Below are positions 23,068 to 33,200 of a DNA stretch of 64,000 nt, in pieces. The translations under genes and the position numbers were made by a program. Source of the stretch: Lytechinus pictus (taxonomy: Eukaryota > Echinodermata > Echinoidea > Temnopleuroida > Toxopneustidae); the NCBI RefSeq assembly GCF_037042905.1, contig NC_087246.1:31052001-31116000 (forward strand), in the 5' to 3' direction. Positions within the stretch are counted from its first letter, which is position 1. Each line of letters opens with the position of its first letter. Under the pieces are notes generated by a model. The model was given only the letters and a program-made list of their open reading frames with translations, searched no databases and had not been told where the DNA came from.

Positions 23068-24370
23068 GGTAACTTCGGTATTAATCAATCAATCACTAAG
23101 TATTGAAGAACAAATAGAGACAAACATTGTATCCTCAAATTTTCAGGCCGCTTCCATGCTCTGGAATAGTGTGTGTATGAAAAGGAACTAAACACGCATA
23201 AACCTGTTATATACAAACCAAATTTTTAGTCAAACCGCAATTGTGTTCCTGTAAAACATAATTTCTTTGTCATATCCTCCGCATCATAACTATTTTAGGA
23301 TACACACATTTATATAATGAATTGAAATATGTATAGACGCAGTGTATAGGGAGTATAAACCAAAGATAAAGACAGGTTTTAAGAAATTAACGAAATGAAT
23401 AAAATCAAATTAAATAAGTTCTGCATATTTACACCTTATCCGATGTAATTATGCGGCGTCGCAGAAGGCCTTTAAAATCATCTCTTCTTCGTATCTAAGA
23501 TACTTGGTAAAAAAATCAGAATGTTCATTCATCATTATTACTTGTTCTTTGAGGACCTAACTACATTACCCCTTTACAATGTGATATTAAATACTTCGAT
23601 TTGGCCGATCATGAGTGGCTGCGTTGGGTTTAAATAAGAAATGTACACAGTGCGTTACGTTAGAAATTCTGTACAGTCGGGGTAGGGGGCAAAAATTCTG
23701 ACAAGGAAAAGAGAGGTTATACGTCACCACCATTTTCGGAACTACTGTCAATCGAAGTAACGTAAAGAGACGAAAGGTCATTATCAATTTTGGAAGTGCT
23801 TCATTGTCGAAATATGTTATGACGGGCCAAAAAAAAAGGAAGTCCGCTAAAGGGGAACTAAGTGACACGTGTCCCTTTGCCCCTCTTCCCCGTTAATCCA
23901 CATGATAATAGAGACTGAAAGGTTTTATCCAATACTATTACGAGAAGAGTGAAATAAATATCAAGGGTACAACAGTCAAGTTCTACCCAGCCCTCCCCCA
24001 CCCAATCGTTAGCTACCGCTCTGCCCCTATATGCATGTAATAGATTTATCGAAAAGGCAATCGATTAGGCCTATATCAACCCCTTTTTTTTAATTTTGCT
24101 TGTCAGATTAAAAAAAAAATGTCATTACTGTTTGAGGTGATATTTATTTTTCGCTTGCTCGTTACATAGGTGTAGTAAATTAAAAAGTGACCTGCGGATA
24201 GCCAGTAAAACTTTGCATTGTTTTATTTACTTTTTAATGACATATATTCTTCTTTTTTTACATTTTGATTTCTATTTCCATAGGACGAGATGGAAGCAGT
24301 CAGAGCTGTGCATTGCTTAAAGCAGATTACGTGTCATTATTGATGCTTAAATCGTTCTCTTTTTTATTCT

Positions 24371-24838
24371 CACACACTGCGAAAACTGTAGTGTATGCCC
24401 GTATACTGAAGTCGGGTTTGACTCTGTGCTAAAATTATATGGGGAGCCAAAAATGCAAAAATTTTGTTTACATTGTACGTTATTTATGTTGACTGTTTAC
24501 TTTCTTGATTCTTCAATGGTGAAGATATTTATCTTATTCACACTTCCCAGACCAGATTTAAGAGTATTAATGAGCTGATACATTAAAACTCTACCGTTAG
24601 AGAATTATGTCAAATCGGCTATAATTAAACCACAACTTAGACCAGCTAGAGTTTACAATAAACCCGACTTCAGAATTTGGGCCATAGTGTTTACAGAGTA
24701 CCGCCGATTACTCCGTGAATTTTACACCAATGTCTATGGTGTTAGTTCGGCACCAATTGGTGTTGTTATAACACATTCTGTTTGTCGGTGTTATGATCAA
24801 ACTCCATGGTGTAATTTTAACACCGGAGGTTGCATGTG
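24371..24838. mobile_element. MITE family A, degenerate copy split by another MITE
   Basis: The left end CACACTGCGAAAACTGTAGTGT and the right end AACACCGGAGGTTGCATGTG are decayed forms of the family A termini. The interior has the family's GGTGTT/AACACC motifs. It is interrupted at 24396-24684. Confidence 0.55.
24396..24684. mobile_element. MITE with GCCCGTATACTGAAGTCGGG ends, nested
   Basis: TGCCCGTATACTGAAGTCGG at the left is inverted at the right (GACTTCAGAATTTGGGCCA). A TA dinucleotide flanks each side (24394-24395 and 24685-24686), fitting insertion at TA into the older element. A sequence like its left end recurs near 44118. Confidence 0.65.
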
Positions 24839-25368
24839 CTCCTTTCAAAACACAGAATGATGTCCCTCTTATGGTGTATCCTCTTTTATTTTATTTTTTA
24901 TAGTATCAATGAACTGTACACTACTCTGATTTCCTGCTTAGCTATTTTTTTCAAGAAGGGTGCTATATTATGGCTGTCTAAAATATGTCATGGATAGACT
25001 TATCGTTTTGCATATAAACATGTGATTGTCTTAAAATGCTTTTATGTATTTCAATTTATCTTTTTTTAATTTATTTGTACATAGTTATAAAACATGGTCA
25101 AAACTGTTTCGATTAACATTTCAAAAAGATGATAACGCACATAATATCAATGATAACTGAACATGGAAAAAAAGACTCATGGCCATATTGTAGATTTTTA
25201 CATGTTGACATGTTGTTAAATTATTATTATGGGTATGTAGTTAAAAATATCTTACGGGGAACAGCACGTAAACGTATTAGCAGAGCTCATTAACATACTC
25301 CGATAAAAAGAAGGCGGAGCTAGAACCCATCCTTTCATTGTAGAGATTAATAGTTATATGATAATATC

Positions 25369-25374
25369 AATAAA
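25369..25374 (+). terminator. AATAAA polyadenylation signal candidate
   Basis: AATAAA on the plus strand 2.3 kb after the SRCR stop, with a second at 25436-25441. Either could end the SRCR transcript. Confidence 0.3.
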
Positions 25375-25459
25375 GGCATATGTTATCTTGTTGCTCTTAC
25401 AATGGTATCGTTGAATTGATTTCCGTTTTCATTAAAATAAATTCTTTTACCAATGACGT

Positions 25460-26389
25460 GAAATTTGTATAAAAGCGACAAATATATAGGCCTTCTCATA
25501 TATTTGTTGCTTTCAGTTTGAGTGTAGGCCTTAATTAAAATTCAACAAAGATGGTTGAAAGAGAGAAAAGGGGAGAGGGGGGTGTGTGTATATGTGTGAG
25601 AGAGAGAGAAAGCTAGAGGAGGAGGGAGGGACAGACAGGGGGAACGGGAAAGGGAGGGAGAAGAGAATTGAGATGGAATGAGAGAAAGATACTCTGAACA
25701 CAATCTATTCGAGTATAGATTGTTAGATACCTTAATTCATCTACGTGACAGACTTCATAGGATTTACACTGATTAGGTGATTCTTGTAAAAACAAATTTT
25801 GTTTAAATGACAAGATGATTGTCTTTTCAACAACAAAAAACACACACAATTAATTTTTGTTTTAGAAATTCGATTAAATGCCCCTTTAGATATGGTTTCC
25901 ATTCAAATTTTAGTATATTGTTCTAGATATAAACCATGTCTGATCTTCAATTTATATCGTACACAAGTCATGTAGCGTGTTCAGCAAAGATTTTATCTAT
26001 CATTTAAAAAATCGATTCACTCTTGGGCACTATTCTAGTTACAGCTCCTTCCTACTACACTACAAATCGGACTCATCTAAGAATGAATCAACAATGTAAC
26101 ATGGTAAACGCCGGGCTTCGCGATCTGACATGAGAGTTGCATGGTAAATCATGTAACAAATTATGTGTGTCCCTACAATATGTAATCGACAAAATTTAAA
26201 GGTCTCCGTCCTCTCTTTTTGAGTAAGGCCCAACAAAAGTTCATCAGAAATAACTTCATTCTCACTCCGGAAACAGTGACCAGCAAATCTCATACTAAAT
26301 GGCAAGCAATAACGGAGATAGATTTTCCCCTTGTCTTGTGCGAACATTGCAAGTAAAATACTGTGACACATCATGAATATGCATGCTGG
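25460..26389. other. Intergenic stretch between SRCR and CCT6 genes
   Basis: A purine-rich GAGAG tract lies at 25555-25690. No gene recognised. The 104-codon minus frame at 26060-26374 has no domain I know. Confidence 0.4.
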
Positions 26390-26623
26390 TACACTGTAAA
26401 AACTGTGGTGTTAAAACTGACACCAGTTGGTGTTAATAGAGGACCACACCCTGAGGTGTAAAAATAGAGATTGAACATAACATCAAAGAGTGTAAATGTA
26501 ACACCCAAAGGTGTTGTAATTTAGGTGTTAAACTAACACTGTCAATTTAACACCGGTGTATAATAACTGGTGTGGTCCAGGTCCTCTATGTATACCGGTT
26601 AACACCACAGTTTTTGCTGTGTA
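26390..26623. mobile_element. MITE family A copy inserted in a dead retroelement
   Basis: TACACTGTAAAAACTGTGG at the left and CCACAGTTTTTGCTGTGTA at the right are inverted. 234 bp with internal GGTGTT/AACACC motifs. It abuts the reverse transcriptase remnant and truncates its 3' portion. Confidence 0.78.
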
Positions 26624-27110
26624 CTATGTTCTTAATCACATTGAAAAATTTACCTCTAACTCCATTTTTCAACAGTTTCTGCCATAATGAGTGTATATCA
26701 ATAAAATCAAAGGCTTGTTTATATTCCATAAATTCACAGTAAGGACGTTTGTTCTGCTGCAAATAATCAATTATGCACTTCAACACGAATACATGGTCAG
26801 TTGTGGAGTAACTTGCGCGAAAACCTGCTTGCTCCTTCCCAATCTGACAAATTTAAATTAAAAAAGTAGTTAACCTTGAATTTAATATAGAAGTAAATTG
26901 TTTTCCAAAAACAACTTAATAAGTAATACCCCTGTGTATAATAACCCTGTACGTAGTTACCTGGATCAGCAGCATCACCCTTGTTTTTGTAGATTGGAAT
27001 GAGTATGTCTGCACACCAATCTGTGGGTATACAACCTGTATCTAACACGATATTAAAAAAGCGGACTATTATCATGATTCATGATCATATTTCTTGGGCA
27101 ATTCTTCAAA
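26624..27110 (-). pseudogene. Non-LTR retrotransposon reverse transcriptase fragment
   Basis: On the minus strand 27075-26797 reads RFFNIVLDTGCIPTDWC, then IPIYKNKGDAADPGNY, and after frame breaks 26786-26629 reads KCIIDYLQQNKRPYCEF, YKQAFDFIDIHSLWQKLLKNG. These are the fingers and palm motifs of LINE-type reverse transcriptases. The catalytic Asp of the FxDY motif is Glu here, and several frameshifts separate the pieces, so it is inactive. Both ends are missing; the family A MITE marks one break. Confidence 0.75.
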
Positions 27111-27984
27111 AATTAATTACGTATTTCATCTATACCATTTTTTAATGTGTTGCCAAGTGCCCTTACTCGTATAGGTGCCAATTTTTACCCCTCAAAATGC
27201 CCCCCCCCCCCCCTCACGAACGTGTTCTGTGCCCCTTTCACCTGAGAAGGACCCGTTTTATGTGTGAGCAATATTCCCACTTGTCTTCTTGAAAGTGCCC
27301 TTTCTCGAATCACTTCCCCTTTTAACCCAAGAAAAGTGATCCACGGGCGTAAATCCGGGGGGGGGGGGGTTGGGGGATATCCCCCACACTTTTCGGAGAG
27401 AGGGGATGGCATGTACAATCATCCCCCATTTTTCAAGACAAACAATAATTTTTAAAATCATCAAATGATGAATACTATACTGTTAATGCGTAGACTCGTC
27501 TTTAATTGCGGTCAACGTATTGCCCAATTTGCATTCATATGCAATATTTCTGTGCCCCTTTTTTTTTTGTCGTGCGCGGTCGCTCCGCTCACCGCGCTCT
27601 AACTATCTTACAAGATTTTGGCCATGACAAATCCCCATGTTTAGTTTATTGCAAACGTTATATCCCCTGCATCATGAAGTATGGTTATAATACGTCCATT
27701 TATGAATTATTGTATGATATCAACGACCTTTAAATATGGTTGTAACTTTGATTATAAACCAATCAAACATAATTTGAATACACCGTGCTTGAATGCGGGG
27801 GGGGGGGTCATTATCCCAGCATCTGTGTGGAAGCTGGGGATTTTTTTTTTTTTTTTTTTAATTTTGTGGCTGTTTTGGTAGGCCGTGCCCCCTTGCTCCC
27901 CGTAGACACGCCACTGTCTCCTTGGTCTGGAAATGTATTGAATGAATAGATAAAATATGTCTTTGAAATAAATGAATCAATAGA
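27111..27984. other. Intergenic with poly-G/C and poly-T runs
   Basis: Homopolymer runs at 27200-27213, 27357-27370, 27799-27808 and 27840-27859 suggest ends of decayed elements of the same style as those at 54-61 kb. No gene. Confidence 0.4.
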
Positions 27985-28842
27985 TAACAGGGGTGGATCC
28001 AGCAAGTCGGCCTACATTCGCCCTTTTACACTCCTTTGGAAGAAAAAAGGTCCAATCAAAATATTTTTTGCCAGCTCAGGGCCTCAGGCATCGATGAATG
28101 TCTACCCTTTTATCAAGTTTTCAAAAACTTTGAAAAAGTGATATATTCAACATCAGTTGATTCGGTCATGCGTGGCGCAAATGGTACCAATATGGTATCA
28201 ATGGAAAGCTGATGAGTTACTCTGTCACATCCATGCATAATTTCACAAAATTAAAAATGATTTGAATATCAGCCCTCCAGATTTGGATTACCTTTTTTCG
28301 GAAACGCACTGTATAGCTGATACGTTTTGACAATCAGACCTGAATTGAATAAGAACATTTTGAGAACTTTATGGAATACACGAAATTGATAGGTACCTGA
28401 TAAATCAAATTTTGCCAGCGCGCAGCGCGAGTAGAAAATGTTGATATTCAGACCATAAAACTGACATTTTTACAGAGTACTCTTTAAAAATAAATTTGTA
28501 AATCAAACAAAAAAATATGAAAGTTCGATTTCCGAGCTGAAATATGTTTTGTATACTATTGATCTCCAAACTTGATATTCTAAGTTCATATTTGAAAAAG
28601 ATATGTAAATCACCTAACAGTCAATGCGAGCGCGAAGCGCGAGCAAAAATCTTATATAGGCCTATAGTGACACGAAAAGATTGCTTTTATTTTCCAAGTC
28701 TTCCCCTCATAACTCGACTAATTCCTCCCCTTCTTTCTTCTCCTCTCTTTCCCCTCCTTTTTTTTCTTTCTTTTCCCTGTTTTTCGCTCAGCCAATAGGG
28801 GGGGGGGGGGCTGAGCCCCCCCCCTTCTCTGGGTCCGCCTAT
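27985..28842. mobile_element. GGCGGATCCAG-type element with CpG-rich units
   Basis: The left end is CAGGGGTGGATCCAGCA; the right end is TCTGGGTCCGCCTATG, its decayed inverse. The CpG-rich motif occurs near 28419 and 28625, followed by a TC-rich tract and a G/C run, as in the larger element at 54.2 kb. The left third (about 28096-28315) is a separate 220-bp repeat also found at 52778. Confidence 0.6.
28096..28315. repeat. 220-bp dispersed repeat, copy 1
   Basis: It matches 52778-53004 closely: both contain GGTCATGCGTGGC, ATGGAAAGCTGATGAGTTAC and ATCAGCCCTC(C/T)AGATTTGG. Function and family unknown. Confidence 0.7.
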
Positions 28843-28961
28843 GTGCATATATCTAAATCCGGAATCTTAAAAAAAAAAAAAATCCGTTTTCAACAATTAA
28901 CCTGACGCACACCAGGTTCAGGTTGAACGAAGTAGATCTAGATTTCCTATTTTAAAATAGA

Positions 28962-29754
28962 CTTAACCCTATCTAGGCCGGGGGGGGGCCTCCGAGGCCC
29001 CCCCCCCCTCAACGAGTCGCGTGATATTTTCGCCGCGCAAATTTTTTTTGACCGCGCTGCTCGCTGACTTTTTACTTTCAAGTCTTGCGCAACTTTTGAG
29101 ACCAATTTTGCGTCGCCCGGGTACGCGGTTCCGAAATTACACAACGTTATGTAAGTGCATGTCAGACCAAAAATTGCTCAAAAACGTGATTTCGTGTACA
29201 AAGTCAATGTAAATTGTGTTTTCAACCAAAAATCATAAATGTATGATTATTTTTAGTTTTGCTGGTCTAAATGTATGTATTTTATGTTGTTTATGATCTT
29301 AGAAGAGTCCCCAACGAATTTCATTGAAAAAACAACGAAAAACAAAGGGTCCAAAAAACAAGGAAATGCATAAGGAATTGCAAAAGACAATAAAATGCAT
29401 AAGAAATTGATCTGATATCAACAATTTTTTTCATGTAAACTTGCTAAGAACACCACAAAGAGTTTCTATATGCCAAAAATTAGAACATTTTGGAGCTTTA
29501 TTTATGGAGTTAGAGGAAAAAGTATGATATCGCATACTAATTACGCAATAATTAGCATAACAATTCGCATGAAATAATTTACTATACAATTTTGTAGATT
29601 ATATCACACACAACCTGCGTGCCAATTTTCGGCGCGATCGCGCGGTCGACGGCCGAGATCTCAAGGGAGGGGGTGCCTGGGAGCCCCCCCCCCCCCCCCC
29701 CCCGGGCCCCGGCCATATGAACTCCCAAAATACCCCGGCCTAGATAGGGTTAAG
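28962..29754. mobile_element. Element with CCCTATCTAGGCCGGGG inverted ends
   Basis: CTTAACCCTATCTAGGCCGG at 28962 is exactly inverted at 29733-29754. Just inside each end are G/C runs and CGCGCGATCG-like GC-rich blocks; the middle is AT-rich. About 790 bp, no coding sequence. Confidence 0.75.
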
Positions 29755-29904
29755 GGAGACAATGACAAATATTGAGGCTGTGATATTCTCGGATAGTGGG
29801 CAAAATGAAATCTCAGTATGTGTGAATGTTTATTAACTATTAATGTGAACCTGTATTTGAAATTGAAACTCCTCCTTCCTTGATCTCTCTCTCATCGGAG
29901 ATCG

Positions 29905-29912
29905 TTCTAGAA
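29905..29912 (+). promoter_or_regulatory. Possible heat-shock element upstream of CCT6
   Basis: TTCTAGAA fits the HSF unit nTTCnnGAAn and lies about 160 bp before the CCT6 ATG. Only two of the usual three units are perfect, so this is a candidate only. Confidence 0.35.
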
Positions 29913-30072
29913 ATTGGGAGTGCTTACTTTTTCGCTGATGCACAAAAGCAACGTGCCACCGAATAAGGAATCAATGCGCCCCAACGATATGAGGATTCGG
30001 GAACTGCGAAACACATGGTAACGATCGCAAGATATTGATTAACTCTGCAGAATTAGAGAAAAAATATCCAGC

Positions 30073-30209
30073 ATGGCCGCAATTAAAGCTTTGAATCCGA
30101 AAGCCGAAGTAGCCAGAGCAGCACAGGCTCTTGCAGTTAACACAAGTGCGGCTAGAGGACTTCAAGATGTCTTACGAACCAACCTTGGACCAAAAGGGAC
30201 CATTAAAAT
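30073..30209 (+). CDS. CCT6: CCT6 exon 1
   Basis: Codes [20 protein letters not shown] through LGPKGTIK; donor AAAAT|GTAAGA, phase 2. The sequence agrees with the N terminus of the family. Confidence 0.95.
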
Positions 30210-33200
30210 GTAAGAATCATAGCTTTATTTCGGTGTTCTCTGCGAGCAATCGCTCGTCGAAAGGGTCTGAATAAGGCTCGAATGCCCGCCAGAACTTTCC
30301 CGTATGAAAGCAAGCAGTGTCCCGTTACCGTGTCAAGAGTTTGTGTGTGCGTACATGTATACATGTAACTGTGTTGGAAGGAATTGAATGATGTTTGGCA
30401 TAAAGTAGAGTAAAGTGCCCAAATATCGGACACTTAAGCATAAATGGACCAAAAAAATACAATCAAATAAAAATATTTCCGTAGTAATCAGTTCCCCCAT
30501 GTCTGCGCGGTCTCCCAAGTCTGCGCACCCGCGTATCTGCGCGATTCTAATTCTAGTAAAAGAAGATACGTAACGAGCACAAACTTTACACATGCAATAC
30601 ATAGACAGGTATTCATAAAAAAATCTGACTCAAAATGGTGGAAAAATAATGAATTCAGGGCATTTTATGTGACGGCCTCAAAATGCAGCCTTTGTGTTTG
30701 TCATCAAAATCCCTGAATCGTGTGCAAAGTGAATGAGTGTGCAGACATGGGGTACCATTTTTTTATCAATCTGAAAATGACTGCCCAAAGGTTTTTTCAA
30801 GAAAATCTTATATTTTCTTTCATTTTTTAATGAGAAATTTGGTACACTTACTCTGAATAATATAAGCAAGGCTCCACATTAACTTTTTTTGGTGGTGGCC
30901 ACCAAAATCTTTGAATAATTTTTTTTGGTGGCCCGATATTAAAGTTTGGTGGCCCGAAAAATATAAAGAAAAACATTAAAAATGAATAAATAGGCATAAA
31001 TGGTTTATCCACTGTAAAAAAAAAATGAAAGAAAATAAATAAAGCGGCGGCGGCGTCAACACCAAATCTTAACCTGAGGTTAAGTTTTTGAAATGACAGC
31101 ATAACTTAGAAAGTATATGGACCTAGTTCATGAAACTTGGCCATAAGGTTAATCAAGTATTACTGAACATCCTGCCTGAGTTTCATGTCACATGACCAAG
31201 GTCAAAGGTCATTTAGGGCCTTAGGGTCAATGAACTTAGACCATGTTGGGGGAATCAACATCAAAATCTTAACCTAAGGTTAAGTTTTTGAAATGTCATC
31301 ATAACTTAGAAAATATATGGACCTAGTTCATGAAACTTATACATAAGGTTAATCAAGTATCACTGAACATCCTGCATGAGTTTCACGTCACATGACCAAG
31401 GTCAAAGGTCATTTAGGGTCAATGAACTTTGGCCGAATTGGGGGTATCTGTTGAATTACCATCATAACTTTGAAAGTTTATGGATCTGATTCATGAAACT
31501 TGGACATAATAGTAATCAAGTATTACTGAACATCCTGTGCAAGTTTCAGGTCACATGATCAAGGTCAAAGGTCATTTAGGGTCAATGAACTTTGGCCAAA
31601 TTGGGGTATTTGTTGAATTACAGCCATAAATTTGAAAGTGTTGGTCTAGTTCATAAAACTTGGACATAATAGTAATCAAGTATCACTGAACATCCTGTGC
31701 GAGTTTCAGGTCACATGATCAAGGTCAAAGGTCATGTAAGGTCAAAGAACTTTGGCCACGTTGGGGGTATTTGTTGAATTGCCATCATATCTCTATAAGT
31801 GTATTGGTCTAGTTCATAAAACGTGGAAATAAGAGTAACCAAGTATCACTGAACATCTTGTGCGAGTTATAGTAGTTTTCAAAATCAGCACTGCTGCTAT
31901 ATTGAATCGCGTGATGCAGGTGAGACGGCCAGAGGCATTCCACTTGTTATGTATATCATTTTCATTTGGAAATCGGTCTTTTTGAGTCAAAAGAGAGGTC
32001 ATGATTCCTCTTTTTAATGCTTGCAAATAATCAGGATACACCAGATTTTAGCAAAAAGGTCTGTAGAAGTGCATTTCATTGGTGTAAAATGTGACTTTGA
32101 CTTGGATTTTCATAGTTCTGTGGAAGATTTCTTAGCAGCAACATTTCGTATCGCAGCTCCCTGAGTCTGAGTAGGCTGCTAACGTAACGCACAGCTGCTT
32201 CGATCAAGCATGCAAAGCTCACGCCAGCCGGCTGGATAAAAGCTACTTAATGCTATAGCGGTAGGCCAACTTTGTGTGTGTGTTTGTGTGTGTCTTTTGT
32301 TATCGATACCTAGATACCACACGCGTGCAGAGCTGCAACTTAGATTTTAAAAATACTTGCATTTGCCGATTAATATCACGATTCATAAAATATTTGTTTC
32401 GGTTGATAAATATCATAAAGTAATTTATATGATATTTATTGATTAAAACAAATATTTTACGATTCCTGATATCTATCGGCAGATGCAAGTAATTTTTTAA
32501 TACAAGTTGGCAGCTATACAGTGTAGAGCTGCCAACTTGGATTTATATGTATAAGAGACACTTGTAAACAAAGATGGATTTCCCTAGGTAATCCATCTTT
32601 TAAGATGAAAATCACGTAAATGTTTTTTATTTTATTTATTTTTACACCTTCATACGTCTAATGCGTATGAAGTCAGGTTTCCAAAATTGGTTAATGAAAA
32701 GGTGAAAAATTTAAGGTTTCTTACCAGACCGATCTCATGTAGATCCCTCGATCCGTTTGTCAACAAAGCAAATACAATAGGTCTGACCCTTGAACCGCTT
32801 CATTATGACGTACCTTGATTAGCGATGTTACAAAATGCCGTTTTGAAGAACAATTTATAGAAAATTTAATACGTTATAATAATTATTATAATCACGTCTT
32901 AAATTTTAGTATGTTAGATGTTAGATCTAGACTTCAAAATGGGAATCTTCCGTCTTCTGGACAGAAATATCACAGTTTCACTTCATTTTCCATTCAAATT
33001 AGAAATATTCGTTATTGAAATCTGCATTCTTAAATCATTTCAAAGCAGTGTGATATGAATTAAGGGGATGTTTGGTCAGCTCTAAGGTATAGTTCCCTTT
33101 TTCTCAATCTATTTAATGGATATAAAGATATAAAATCTGAAATTACAGAAACATTTAGGGATGGTTCCCTCCCCCCCTCCCCCCTTAGGCACTAGATCTA

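Larger units (their letters stand above)
24284..25394 (+). other. Candidate 3' UTR exon of the SRCR gene
   Basis: An acceptor with a good pyrimidine tract (TTTCTATTTCCATAG) ends at 24283 and could pair with the donor at 23069. AATAAA signals lie at 25369-25374 and 25436-25441. Much of the interval is transposon sequence. If unspliced, the 3' UTR simply runs on from 23068. Confidence 0.3.

Noticed and set aside
27185..27464. Overlapping ORFs with Gly and Pro runs
   Set aside because: Created by poly-G/poly-C tracts; no conserved domain.
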